A stretch of 64,000 nt of DNA from positions 5,145,001 to 5,209,000 of the forward strand of contig NC_135549.1 in assembly GCF_964340395.1 (NCBI RefSeq), read 5' to 3'. This document shows positions 38,817 through 64,000 of the stretch, piece after piece (the first letter of the stretch is position 1; every line of letters begins with the position of its first letter). Position numbers and translations under genes: made by a program. The stretch is from Glandiceps talaboti. Taxonomy: Eukaryota; Hemichordata; Enteropneusta; Spengelidae. Under the pieces are notes generated by a model. That model was not told the DNA's origin and ran no database searches. It saw nothing but the letters and a program-made list of their open reading frames with translations.

Positions 38817-41800
38817 TTGTTTGTTTGTTCGTTCGTTTGTCTGTCTGTCTGTATGTCTGTCTCTTTCTGTGTATTTATGCCTGTCTCATTGTGTGTGTGT
38901 GTGTGTGTGTCTGTCTGTCTGTCTGTCTGTCTCTCCCTTCCTCCCCCTTCTCTCTCACTTTCTCTTTCTCTCTCATTCATACATACATATAGAGGAGTAC
39001 AGACCCCCCCTCTCTCTCTCTTTCATTCATACATACACATAGAAAACTATATTCTGCACTCGTCTTGTGTCACTCTAAGGTATGACTTGGCGGGAAATAA
39101 AAGAAATGTGGGGTGAAGGATTGAAGGTGTACATTGCTGACCATTGGAATAAAGTGGACTGTATACAGATAATGTTGTACTGGATTTGGATTGCCTTGAG
39201 GATATTGGCTAGGATTCAGGTAAGAAATAGATAGTTTGATGATAGTGATTGACATGATGATCACTGACAAGTTATATGAAAGGTGATACAACAAATAAAA
39301 AGCCTCTGAGTAATATGGATGAGTTGGACCTCACTTTTTGTAAAGCACATTGGCGAGAGCCAAATAGGTTTTCAGGATATAGCTCTAGAAGTATGTCACA
39401 AGGGAACAGGCGAGATTGTTGTTATTGGGATGTTTAGGGGACCAACAAAAAATCAATTTCACCAAGTCTGCATTGTGCAACCTCTAGGAAGCACACGCAT
39501 GCGACGAAACATGAGAAGGAGAAACGTGAAACACTCAGTAGTTATAAATATATGGTCTAACCACACCCCCTGTGATAGAGGGAATGTAATCGAACGAAGT
39601 TCTTCACTGGTATGTGGATTACATGCATAAAGTACACTCCTTTGTAAACTGTATTCAGTCTGGTAACCTTGGTTACTTTTCATCGTTCTATTCTAATTTC
39701 TACTTTAGGTGGCCCAGGAAAGAGCGCAAACAGATGCTGGTATTGATGCATTTGCACTGTTGCAGAATGAATCGAATGTAATAAAAGACACAATTTATGC
39801 TATTCCTGATAATCAGGATTTCAACAATAATATCGATGATATTAGTATACTGGTCACAAATTATTCAGAACTTAATTTCACTACGGAAGTCGGCACTACT
39901 ACCGGTACCCATAGGTAATGTTTCTTTCTCGAGACTCTTATCAAGATGATGATGTACATTGTAATCCTCAAATCACTGGACAATAGTAGAAATGTAATAT
40001 GAATGATAGTTGTTAGTATCATGCTAATTATCATTAATCTATCGGTTGATAATCAGAAATAGACTACATCAACTGCAACTTGATCTATCTTCTGAAATGT
40101 TGGTAAATTGAAATAATCATGGAAGGTTTCTTTGAAAATCTTTGTAACAAGAATATTAATTTGTGGAATTTTGTCCGATGCAAACTATTACAAAACTCTA
40201 TTTAAAGTGAAAGCGAAGTCTTGGGTGAATGAAGTTACGTTTTGTGGTCAATGGATTATGACAGTTAATTTTTATTTACAGAATGTACAGTTAAATTTTA
40301 TAGTGAGTACAGTCATATTTGCCATAGAGCTTCTCTCTTTAAGCGTTAAATCTGCAGGCCATCTCACACTTTATTGATTTCAGTTTAATAGAAGAAACTG
40401 ATATCATTTTTCACACATTCCGCTCAAACAGCAAATCTGTCTGTTTGTTTGCATACCTGCACTCACGCCTGTCTGTATTTTTGTATGTATCCATCTCTGT
40501 CTTTCCCTGTCTGACTTTATGTCTTTTTCCCTACTTTTCTCCTTTCTTGCACGCCTGTTTCAACCTAATTCTTTTCGAAGAAACGAGTCAACCATTCATG
40601 ATAACAATACAACTATACACCATACATCCTCTGTATTAACCAACCGAGTGTCAACCATTATCGAAGCTTCAACTATATCTGGTACCAATACGAGTAAACT
40701 GAGTTCATCATCTGCGACGACCAACGAAGCTTCAACTGTATCTAGTACCCATACGAATGAACCAAGCACGTCCATTACAACAACCAGTCAGCTGTCAACT
40801 ATATCTAGTACCCATACGAATAAACCAATCACATCATATGTAACAACCAGTCAGCCGTCAACTATATCTAGTACCCACGCGAATGAACCAATCACATCCA
40901 TTACAACAACCAGTCAGCCGTCAACTATATCTAGTACCCATACGAATGAACCAAGCACATCCATTACAACAACCACTCAACCGTCAACTATATCTAGTAC
41001 CCATACGAATGAACCAAGCACATACATTACAACAACCAGTCAGCCGTCAACTATATCTAGTACCCATACGAATGAACCAAGCACATCTATTATAACAACC
41101 AGTCAGCCGCCAATGTTATCTAGTACTCATACGAACGAACCAAGCACGTCCATTACAACAACCACTCAACCGGCAACTATATCTAGTACCCATACGAATG
41201 AACCAAGCACGTCCATTACAACAACCAGTCATCCGTCAACTATATCTACTACCAATAAAACTGAATCTAACACATCATCTGCAACAGCTAGCGAAGCTCA
41301 AACTGTGTCTAGTACCGATACTAAAGAACCTGGCAAATCGTCTCCCATAACCAGTCATGCACCAACCAAATCCAGTGGGCATACAACCCCACCTACCACA
41401 CCTCTTATAACAACTAGCCTGGAATTAACAACAATGTCTTCTTATACAAGTCAAAATAATGTATCTTCCACTGTAACTAGTCCCTACACTCCAACAACAC
41501 TCCCTCATAAAACTCAACAAACAACAAATTCTACCACAATACATGTTGGCACATCTGTTACTGCAGCTACCGGAGACTCCTCTTATCCAAGACCCCAAAC
41601 AACTCGTCTAGGCACATCAAATCCTTCAACCGGCGATTACTCAACTACTATCAATCCCCGCACAATTGAATTTGATACTGATATGACTTTTGCTTCATCA
41701 AGATCTGACAAAAGTACAACACGTCACCACACAACTCATCGTAGTACACCTCCTTTAACCACTAAACCTATCACAACCAACCCTCAAACCGCTAAACGCC

Positions 41801-44800
41801 CATATTCTTCAACAAGTGAGGGTACAAGCACTATTCTCCCTACGTCTCGGGCTACCAGCCGAGAGACATCTACTCATCTCCTCACAACTGAAACTGATAA
41901 ACCATATTCTACCACCGATAGAGCGACCTCATCAACAAGTTCCTACACAAGTCCACTGAAATCAAAGTTCACGACAACAGAGCGAGACACAACAACTGTT
42001 AATTATACAACTGAACGTCATACATCCTCACTACCTACCAGCCAGCAACTAACTACTACTGGTGAAAAATTAACTAGTAGGCCACATACAACGGAACTTT
42101 TTACGTCAGTTGTTACAACGAGAACAGACCCAAGCACAACTCATCCCTACACAACTGAACGAGATACATCTATTATTACAACAAGCCAATACACAACTAC
42201 TTCCTTCCACACTACTGTACCTGAAAAATTGTCACCGACAACAAGCCAAGAGATGACAACTACAATTAGTCCCCAAACAACTCAACATTCAACATCTTTT
42301 CCAACAACCAGACAAGTTGCAACAACCACTGTGCAGACAACCCCTCCTTCAAGCACTAGACACATAACAACGATTCGACCAACAACTCCTAAGCTTTATC
42401 CGACACATCCTAGTGAGGTAGTAGAACTGATCCTTAACGACGTTTCCTTTGAACATGGTGAAACACGTTCTTTTACAGAACAGCTGATGTACAATGTCAC
42501 CGAGCTAGTCTTACAGAACATTTCCCAATACATAGATGTGTTAGGACTCCGTATGTCACAATGTGGGGAATCGCTCGCAAATGTATCTCAAGCTCTCGCC
42601 TACGTAGTCAAAGGTATCAATGCTAGGCTGCCCACCGATCCCCCGACCATCCCTGATGACATCCTGCCGACGGAGCCTGAATACGATGACCTATCATATT
42701 CTTTACCAAGGAGTGAGTGGGATTCGTGGGAACTCACTCTAGTAGCAGAATGTATCATCGCTTGTGCCAATGTCATCAGCGTGGTAAGGTTTCTTCGAAT
42801 TATGGTCATAAATGAACACGTCGGAGCAATGCAAATATCCTTTAGTAAAATGATTGCGGATGTCATGCTCTTCCTTGTGGTGTTTTGTGTGGTATGGGTC
42901 GCGTTTGCTCTGGGAATGACTCAGATATACTGGTCTTACGCAGCGGACGAAGAAGTTAATTGTGTACATGAGGGTGGTTCTCAAAACGACTGCAGTAATC
43001 AACCATATGGAGGGTAAGCATATTTCATAGTAGATTCTTTTACAACAAACGTTGATGTATGATCTGGGATCTGAACAGCTTGCTGTTTCTGAACAGTCCA
43101 ATACATTTTGATCGTACCATGCACTATAATATATTCGGGTTACACCTGGAGGAGATGGCATTTCTTGCGGTTGTTAAAGTTTTATCAAATGAAAGAAGCA
43201 AAGAAACAAAGAAAAATACAAGTCACTCCTATGTCTAGAAAAAGCAACAGTCTTAAATAGGCATGGTAGTCTGAGGAAAACTAGACCATACACGATGATT
43301 TTTCAGTGTCCAAAGTGATACTTAAAAGTCTATCAGTAGATATACTTTGCTGTTACATCAACACGTTTATCATAGAAGAACGAGGGAACTACCAGGCACA
43401 ATTGTAGTGCCATGCTTTCCAGCGCATCACTTAACTTTTTTTCCTTTTAAATGTATTACATATAGTATCAAAAATTCCATGGCAACTTTATTCTGGTCAC
43501 TTTTCGGATTGATTGAAATGGACACCCTAGTAGTCGACCATGCATCTACTGAATTCTTTGGCGAATTACTCTTTGCCCTTTACCATCTTACTGCTGTAAT
43601 TATTTTGTTGAATTTGCTGATTGCCTTCATGGGAACAACATATAGTTATGTGTCCGTGAGTATTGCTATTATTCTCGTCTATCCGTATACATTTTCAAAG
43701 GCCACGCAACTCAATCCAAGGTCCAATTAGTGGCTACTCCACCCAACAAACTACGCGGGTGCATGTACATCACAGCTGCTGTGTGTGTGTGTGACTATTT
43801 TATCTATAAAAATGGAGAAGAAAATTTCAACTAATGAAGTCTATTACAGTCCCATCATCTTGGTGAACTTACACATTTAAAGTACAGCAAACGCTAACGT
43901 CTTCTAATGGATTTAAAAATAAAGTATGAATCTTTCTTTAATGTCAGTGTTACCGTAGCTAGTCAACTAACGTTTACATATATATGGTATAACAGCAACA
44001 CCCTATTTCTAATATAGGCGGTGGTTATTGATTCGTAACTTAAAAATAATTATCTAATTGCAATATATTGTGAACTGCAGCAGTCCATCACAATATTGAC
44101 AATTCAATTCAATACTGAAGTATTCTGGGGAACACAGTATGCTGTATTGAACCTGCCAGTCTTTTCCTTCCTCCAGGAAAATGCCGATGTAGAATGGAAG
44201 TTCTATCGCTCACAGATGTGGATGGGCTACTTTAGACAAGGAGCAACACTGCCGGCCCCGTTCAATGTGATACCAAGTCCAAAGACTATGTGTGGACCCC
44301 TGAAGAAAATCTATTATGGTATTTGTTGCAGAAAGGAGGGCAAAACTCAAAATGAGGTGATGTGGCATCGATATATTTACTTCTTCATTGTACAATGTCA
44401 TCTTGAAGCAGCCCCTCACCCTCCCCAAAGTTCTTTTAACATGATTTGCACTGTCTCTGTGTTCACTGGAAATTGTAAGCCAAACACGATTTGTTTGTAT
44501 GACCGTTACGCCAAAATGTTCAATGGCACTGAACGGGAACAACAGAAGCTCGGTGTTAAAGTTTAAAAAGCTCTTAAAACATATGCGTCTTGACATCCTT
44601 CTTGCCACTCTTGATTTTATCGACAGTGGGTGATAAACGTTGTTCGAATAGCATACTTTTCCATACGAGTGGCGATCCTCGAGAGAACGCACTCTCACCT
44701 TATGACTTTGTATTACCACGGGGTACATAGAATAGATTATTTTGAGTGAAGTGGACGAGCAATAACGTATGATTGATAATGTCGTGTCATAAAATAAGTG

Positions 44801-45116
44801 AAATTTAAACCAATGCATTCTGAATATGTTTAATATAACAGTAATTAGTTACATAATAAACACATTATTTTGTATTTTATTTTAAAGGTGAAAAGAGCAA
44901 CCCTCAAGAACAGACATGATAAATACAAGGCAAGTTTATGGAAATAAAAGATTTTAAAAGATTTTTTAAAAGATTTGTATGTATATCTGTAATAGCAATA
45001 TTCATTTACATATACATTATATACCCACAGACTGATTTTACTATGTATGTATGTATGTATGTATGTATGTATGTATGTATGTATGTATGTATGAATGTAT
45101 GTACATTTGTATGTTA

Positions 45117-45168
<52 letters not shown>

Positions 45169-45907
45169 TACATGTATGTATGTATGTTGAGCTATCGATA
45201 TAACAATGTACTTTGTTAGTACAAGTCATAACTGCTTGAAACCACTTGCAAACGTTATGCTTGCTCTTTTAAATTAGATGCCATAACCAAACGGCTATAG
45301 CCTTTTAGTATTCTCTTGCGATTAGCAATTCGGGGGAACCTATGTTTTATATATTTCACAGTAATTATGGTGCTTGTTCCGTAGGTATGTGCAAAGATCT
45401 ACAATTTACACTTTCCGATTTTTACTTTAACAATCTTATCATTTGATCAGTCTGTCGATTGAATATTGTGAGGTACATGTTGCAATTCACTGGATTCCAT
45501 CACTTATCACAATCACTTCTCAACTGTGTACATAATGTTATGAAGAATTGACATTAAGCATATCTATTTACAAATCAATAGGCTGTCTGCAAGACCTTGG
45601 TAAATCGATACTTCGCGAAGACAATGACTAGAAAGAACGATGATACCGTTACCACAGTGGATATAATGACCATAAAGCAAGACATATCGACATTTAGGTA
45701 GGTTACTTCATTTTATCACAGAGTAGCAGGTAATCTTAACAACATATGATAGCATATTCCGAAACTTATCATACATTTAAAATGTGAATTGTAACACTTT
45801 TGTATGTCTATATAAAATTTGTAATGTTTGATTATAAATTTATACGAAATCAAAATTAAAAAATGTATGTATGTATGTATGTATGTATGTATGTATGTAT
45901 GTATGTA

Positions 45908-45942
<35 letters not shown>

Positions 45943-46534
45943 ATGTATGTATGTATGTATGTATGTATGTATGTGTGCATGTGTGCATGTGTGCATGTAT
46001 GTATGTATGTATGTATGTATGTATGTATGTATGTATGTATGTATGTATGTTTGTTTGTTTGTTGTTGTTGTTTCTTTTTTGTTGTTGGTGGGTTGTTGTT
46101 GTTGTTTTTTTTTGGGGGGGGGAGTCAGTCAATGTGTGAATAAAATTTATAGTGATGGGTACCATGAGTGAGAATCAATACAAAATATAGGGTATACGTA
46201 GATATCTTTTTAAAAATTTCAAAAGTGTTTGATAATTATTTTTTATTTCAGAGTCCACGTTAATGATATGATGCAAAGACTGGAATCAGCAGTGGGTAAA
46301 ATTGAGAAAGATGTTAAATATTTGGAAACCGAGGTCGAAAAAAGGAAAAATAGAAACCGTCACGTTGTGAAATCTTTACACCATCGGTTCAGTATTACGT
46401 CTGAAAAAGGAGACGAGATTGTGCAAAAGTTGGAGGCGCGACTTTCAGAGAATCATCGCTTCTTTGTGAATATACATCAACGTGACACCGAGAGGAGCAA
46501 CGAAATATTCAAATTTCTTCATAAACCAAACTAG
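33650..46534 (+). CDS. TRPC-B: TRPC4/5-like cation channel with mucin-like S3-S4 loop
   Basis: Sixteen coding exons: 33650-33824, 34672-34799, 35184-35312, 35806-36006, 36882-37010, 37241-37471, 37806-37999, 38516-38709, 39080-39219, 39709-39914, 40581-43013, 43466-43655, 44177-44356, 44888-44929, 45582-45697, 46252-46534; about 1656 residues. Intron positions and phases equal those of TRPC-A, and most exons are nearly identical to it. Landmarks: ankyrin region ([14 protein letters not shown]), TRP_2 linker ([14 protein letters not shown], with EEL where A has EKEL), pre-S1 [10 protein letters not shown]1 [18 protein letters not shown]4 near residue 1291, filter [10 protein letters not shown]6 [12 protein letters not shown] box [14 protein letters not shown]. 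The S3-S4 loop is about 785 residues. It is a recent tandem copy with A; which is the parent is unknown. Confidence 0.92.
33903..34058 (+). repeat. Compound (TATG)n-(TG)n-(GATG)n microsatellite in TRPC-B intron 1
   Basis: About 16 TATG units, a TG run, more TATG, five GATG units and a second TG run. It begins some 80 bp after the exon 1 donor. Confidence 0.9.
34376..34530 (+). repeat. (CTGT)n microsatellite in TRPC-B intron 1
   Basis: About 37 CTGT units with three CTGC interruptions near 34445-34456. It is the counterpart of 9424-9602. Confidence 0.95.
38739..38935 (+). repeat. (TTTG)n-(TCTG)n microsatellite in TRPC-B intron 8
   Basis: TTTG and TCTG blocks alternate, followed by a TG run and CT-rich DNA. 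It starts about 30 bp after the exon 8 donor. Confidence 0.9.
40581..43013 (+). CDS. TRPC-B exon 11: mucin-like S3-S4 domain plus S4-S5
   Basis: A 2433-bp exon, residues 576-1387, with the same acceptor context (CTTTTCGAAG) and phases as in TRPC-A. It has eight regular 21-residue units (40741-41244), then about 380 residues of irregular Thr/Ser/Pro-rich sequence. Part of that tail (from about 41980, near [20 protein letters not shown]) matches A, and part (about 41250-41980) has no counterpart there. Then come the conserved glycosylatable block, S4 ([11 protein letters not shown]) and S5. Compared with A, this copy has a short repeat array and a longer unique tail. Confidence 0.9.
40741..41244 (+). 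repeat. 63-bp coding minisatellite, 8 units
   Basis: Same 63-bp unit as in TRPC-A, exactly eight units (504 bp). Endings are mostly SQPST or SHPST where A prefers THPPT. The units vary more among themselves than the central units of A. Confidence 0.93.
43466..43655 (+). CDS. TRPC-B exon 12: pore helix, filter and S6
   Basis: Residues 1387-1450, with [13 protein letters not shown] and [15 protein letters not shown]. It differs from TRPC-A by having FGL instead of FGM in the filter. Confidence 0.93.
44930..44935 (+). promoter_or_regulatory. Non-canonical GC splice donor of TRPC-B intron 14
   Basis: GCAAGT after ACAAG, identical in context to TRPC-A. The acceptor is at 45581. Confidence 0.8.
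45041..45188 (+). repeat. (TATG)n microsatellite in TRPC-B intron 14
   Basis: Two long TATG blocks broken by a variant segment around 45093-45120. Confidence 0.9.
45863..46112 (+). repeat. (TATG)n, (TTTG)n and T/G-rich tract in TRPC-B intron 15
   Basis: Nearly 190 bp of TATG with TG and TGCA interruptions, then TTTG, TTG and a T then G run. Open frames across it are repeat artefacts. Confidence 0.9.
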
Positions 46535-49381
46535 GTCTGACAGAGTAGCAACTTAAAGGAAAGCTATTCAATCTCGATGGCAAATAAAGTAAACTACTAC
46601 CCAAGACCCTCCGATTACTGCTACATATACAACACAATTGTCGTGAAAATAGTACTTCCGAGAAACCAACCCAACCAACCAACCAACCAACCAACCAACC
46701 AACCAATCAACCAATCAATCAAAAGAATTTCCTTTGTGCCAATATCCAAAACGACGTAATGTGCAATATACAATACAATACAATACAGTTTCATAACTTT
46801 GGCAATGATGGCCGAATGACAGCCATACATGAGCACTGACTCTGAAAGTTTAATGTAATCCATGAACTTTCTAATGAGACATTGACCTCTGACATCTGTG
46901 ACGATAAAGAATATTTATTGCTTGGTTCTTAAACCACCTGTCTTATTTGCTATGCATTACTTTAATGACCAGGTGTATTCACTAACTCTTAATTAACATA
47001 GTCTTTAAATAGCGAAGAATACAGTGCCACGTCGGCTGTTCTACAATTGGTGGGAGTTGAGGCAGTCCACGGCTCGTTCCTGAAGTTTTCTCAGTGGTTT
47101 CGTCAAGGGAAGCCCGTCTTCACTGTAGCTGTCCGGGTTCGGGCCTTCGGACCTCGATATCAGTATGCGATTATAGCAGTATTGCGCCGGATCAGAGCGC
47201 GGCAACGACTCAAGTTTAGATAAAACGTAGGGGAAAGAGGCGCGAGCGACTGTCGACAGCCTAAAGGTTTGCGTGCACCACTGGTAAGACTAAAAGTCGC
47301 GATATTCGACAGTCAAGTCGCCAGTCAAGTCTGAGAATTGAAAATTTTGTTATTTAGAACATTTGGTGAATCACTCTAGTTTATAAGTTTATAAACCCTG
47401 TAATACATGTACACTTTCAAGACTTATTATTATAGTATATTTTGTTTCATTACAACTGAATTAAATATTAATTGTAAAGTGTAATGCTGTGTAGTGTCCT
47501 GTGTTTGACCGTATGTTGTTTCGACTGGAAGTTGTGGGGAAAGGATTTAATTGTGCGCTATTTGGCTTCTCTAAATTTTTGGTTCGTAACACATCGACCT
47601 CTTTCTTCAAGGTCAAATGGCCAAATATTAACAGTAGTGTGTATGTACCCCCCTGAGACTAGGATGCTAACAAATGTCACAGTGACTGCATACACGCATT
47701 ATACTGTTTCATGACATTTGGCCGATTGGCGACGATATTTATTGTAAAAACGTATATTTTGCGCGCTACCTCTGGAAGCTTACTAGATAGTGATCTCATT
47801 AAAGTGTTATCTGTAAAGAGTTGAAAAAAGAGACCTTGACGTTTGACCTTGACCTCTATATAGAAGGTCAAGTAGCCAACAATCATCTTATTGCACATGG
47901 GCCAACTTCAACCAAACCTGATATACTACTGTATCAGACATACAGTAGTGACCTTCTATGACCCGATTGGTGGCCATATTTGTCATAAAAATTCAGAATT
48001 ATATGTAGTACGTGTGTGTCGCGGATTTTAATTACATTTTGTGAATGCTCTGCTTTCGTGGAATTGGCACAAGATTTCTATCAATATAGTGCTAGGTGAC
48101 ATTTACTAGCTGGCATATTATCAACACTAATCTGAACTTTGATAAGAGGTCAGCGTCTGAGTTTAAGCAACTAGGAGTAATACATTGTAAATAGAATATC
48201 ATCAAACTAAACATCAATCATTTTGTGACATAATGTTGTCAAACCATACACCGAGTTCTGAGAAGATAACACATGACCCAACACGTTCGTCGGCAATGCA
48301 GCGGCACGCTAAGCTACTACACCACTCCCTTGAGTTTGCATGCTGTTGAATCTGTCGAAAGGTAATTTGATATTTTTATTATTTTTCATTCAAGTTTATT
48401 TCGGCATGGGTTTGAAACCTTTGGTGCTACATGAATTTGGTTACGATCCAATAGTGATGCACTGTTCGCCATCGGGTAAGGCCACGTTTTGACCTGGTTT
48501 CAATCATATCAAAATAAAATCAACATCACTTCTCACAGACTAAATGTGTTGTCGTGGCTACTACATGAGATAGTTCAGCACAAGCACATACAAGTTACAC
48601 GTACTACTCAGATCGTATTCTCATGACAAATGTATCATGCAGGCATTCTTTCCAACTTTTAAAAATTGACGCCTCGCCATAGTGTCCCAACAGGTTTCGT
48701 CTCAATCAGATTTGTAAGTTGTCATAGCTAAGTGTTGGAGAGGCCAAGCGTAGTGAGTGAGTGATGCAGGGTTGGTAGGAGACTCTTAGTGTGCTATATA
48801 AACCTGCTACACCGAAGTCAGTTTTACTTGACTTACTCTGTAAAATAACCCCTAAAAGTTTAAAAGTATTTGAACATATAATATGTTAGTGATATGATTC
48901 CAAATTAAGACTCATTCAAATGTGTTAATCTTGATTTATATAGCATACTTAGATAAATGTGTGCCATCTCAATACATGTTCGGTGCATTTATAGCGTATC
49001 ATGTTGAAGTTTGAAGAGAAATCCCAGCAGTAAATTTTATTCACACATCTTGCTCACCATCGACGGTTACTAGCTACATAAAAATACACTTCCTGACAAT
49101 AAAAAGTATTACTACGGAGTTGAGAATTAAACTACATGCTATGTAGTGTCTAAATTACAGAATTATCATTCGTGTTCAGAAAACTTTATTACTTTACCAA
49201 CCACGACAATCACCGATTTTGTCATGATGGTGAACTCTATAATTGTTTACAGAATTCGTTTGTCCCCAACCTATGTTTTGAAGGTTTGTCTTTAAATCTA
49301 GACGTCGCCTGTTTTGATTAATTAATGGTGGTGTTGCTGTCAGTAGCCTCATGACTAGATATAGCTACAGTCGCTAAGTTA
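46535..49381. other. Intergenic DNA between TRPC-B and TRPC-C
   Basis: The first 275 bp are homologous to the TRPC-A 3' flank and include a (CCAA)n array at 46665-46722. A GC-rich segment at 47002-47350 stands out. The rest is AT-rich, with several AAGGTCA-type motifs near 47600-47880 and a candidate TATA box at 48795-48802. No further exon is recognisable. Confidence 0.55.
46583..46588 (+). terminator. Candidate polyadenylation signal of TRPC-B
   Basis: AATAAA 49 bp after the stop, in the same conserved context as TRPC-A. Confidence 0.6.
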
Positions 49382-49746
49382 GAGGGTACTTTCAACTTGT
49401 TAATTTTGTTTGGTTCGGTAGTTTACCCTCTTATCCCGAGGGCTATAATCCTCTTGGTAAATCATTGAACAGACTCGAAGGGGTCTGCTAATTCATCATC
49501 CCAATGTTGATGTCAAGCATTTACATGTCTATTCATCTGTGTACAAGTGTTTTGCCCTTTGTATTCAGTCACTGATGTCAACTTGTTAATCGGTGATACT
49601 TCAGTTGCCGATTGCTAAAGATGGCGGTCGGTTATTTAGTCTGGCAGCACCAAGGAATGTTGATTCGTTAGTGCTTTCGTCAACTTCAAAAAACTACAAC
49701 ATCGTAAAAACTTCAATTTGTTATAATTCATGCTATTGATAGAATA
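49382..49746 (+). repeat. Repeated block, second copy (with 26977-27342)
   Basis: Nearly identical to 26977-27342 over its whole length, with scattered substitutions and one small deletion (near 49650). It lies about 670 bp upstream of the TRPC-C start codon. Confidence 0.85.
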
Positions 49747-50010
49747 ACTTTTGACATTGTGATTTCGAAAATTTCACCATGTTTTCGACGTTTTACCTTG
49801 CCAGTTTTATTTTTTAGCGCATGAGCCGAGTGCTGACATCCGTTCGTCAGTCAGTTTCTCGGTATTTCTATTTTTTCTTATGAAAAAATCTATAGTTTGT
49901 CAAAGAAATACTTGTAGTCACTGCTCTTGACAAACGTCCCGTCGTTGATGAAATGTTTCCTAACTGAAAGTCTGTGGTGTGATTTTACTGATCTCAATAT
50001 ATATGTTGGC

Positions 50011-50041
<31 letters not shown>

Positions 50042-50212
50042 CTAGTAGTGACGGCAGTTGTCGCAACGCCGGTTACATTCTGTAAAGTGAATGAACAGTT
50101 CAGTGCCGTATTCCCTTCACTTCATAAAATTAATGCGCGTTCACCGTAATTTTGAGAATATTTTAGTTTAAAAATTTCATCATAATAGAAAAAAATAGTG
50201 GGTCTATGTATG

Positions 50213-50360
50213 ATATAATAAATAATCTCCCAATTTTTCTCTTCCATGCCACGTCATCTCGGAGTCGCCTATCGGCTCGGAGGGATACGGCCGACATGAG
50301 AGAAATCATTCGTCCTCGATGACGTAGCACTCATTCAGAATACCGGGAGATTATATATAA
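50213..50360. mobile_element. MITE-like hairpin immediately upstream of TRPC-C
   Basis: Ends are inverted: ATAATCTCCC at the left and GGGAGATTAT at the right. Nested inside is a second inverted pair, CCACGTCATC and GATGACGTAG. The centre is GC-rich, unlike its neighbours. No coding frame is present. It lies about 50 bp before the TRPC-C start codon. Confidence 0.6.
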
Positions 50361-50361
50361 A
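50354..50361 (+). promoter_or_regulatory. Candidate TATA box of TRPC-C
   Basis: TATATAAA, with an initiator-like TCAG (50381-50384) about 29 bp downstream and the start codon at 50413. It overlaps the right end of the MITE-like hairpin. The same TCAG could instead be a splice acceptor of a 5' UTR intron, so the assignment is tentative. Confidence 0.35.
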
Positions 50362-50412
50362 TGTTAGTCTGGTATTATCTTCAGGTTTATGTTATGACTG
50401 ATACTTGTTAAC

Positions 50413-64000
<13,588 letters not shown>

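Noticed and set aside
45828-46171. Long frames of repeated Tyr-Val-Cys-Met and similar (also in the other TATG and CTGT arrays)
   Set aside because: They are translations of tetranucleotide microsatellites inside introns, open in several frames and on both strands.
33650-46534. TRPC-B as an unmerged allele of TRPC-A placed in tandem by misassembly
   Set aside because: The copies differ in repeat number, mucin tail, several intron insertions and flanks, and distinct sequence (D, 3' regions) lies between them. It cannot be fully excluded in a highly heterozygous species; read depth over both copies would decide.

Overview
The window is animal genomic DNA, AT-rich and dense in microsatellites, with multi-exon genes all on the + strand. 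Short exons with GT-AG introns, non-LTR retrotransposon relics, a tRNA-type SINE and paralogous gene copies point to an invertebrate metazoan. A sulfonylurea-receptor-like ABCC gene beside expanded TRPC genes would fit a marine deuterostome, but the species cannot be fixed from this sequence.

Layout. (1) 1-1152: the last four exons of an ABCC transporter resembling the sulfonylurea receptors. (2) 1153-8636: intergenic DNA with dead LINE fragments; from about 2244 it is the 5' flank of a large duplicated block. (3) 8637-24855: TRPC-A, 16 coding exons, about 2083 residues. (4) 24856-27938: intergenic. (5) 27939-28540: two orphan exons (D) coding the start of a fourth TRPC-like ankyrin region. 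(6) 28541-33649: intergenic, homologous to the flank of TRPC-A, with a longer LINE relic. (7) 33650-46534: TRPC-B, 16 coding exons, about 1656 residues, nearly identical to A outside the mucin exon. (8) 46535-50412: intergenic, with a repeated block and a MITE-like hairpin just upstream of the next gene. (9) 50413-64000: TRPC-C, 16 exons, at least 1274 residues, still open at the window edge.

All three channels show TRPC4/5-type architecture: ankyrin repeats, TRP_2 linker, pre-S1 helix, six membrane segments, an LFW pore helix, a TRP box (EWKFYR or EWKFFR), an [12 protein letters not shown] segment and a C-terminal QDISTFR coiled-coil region. The striking feature is the extracellular S3-S4 loop. 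It is about 20 residues in vertebrate TRPC4, about 185 in C, about 785 in B and about 1200 in A. In A and B one large exon inserts a Thr/Ser/Pro-rich mucin-like domain built on a 21-residue (63-bp) tandem repeat, with 8 units in B and about 40 in A. The flanking exons keep the same phases as in C, so this is a channel with a heavily O-glycosylatable stalk and not a separate mucin gene. I know of no described TRPC channel with such a domain, and this is the main candidate for something new.

Exons were deduced by reading splice sites, phase and the agreement between the three paralogues. Every join listed keeps the frame. No transcript or database search was available. Similarities to TRPC4/5, SUR, LINE and SINE families rest on recognised motifs.
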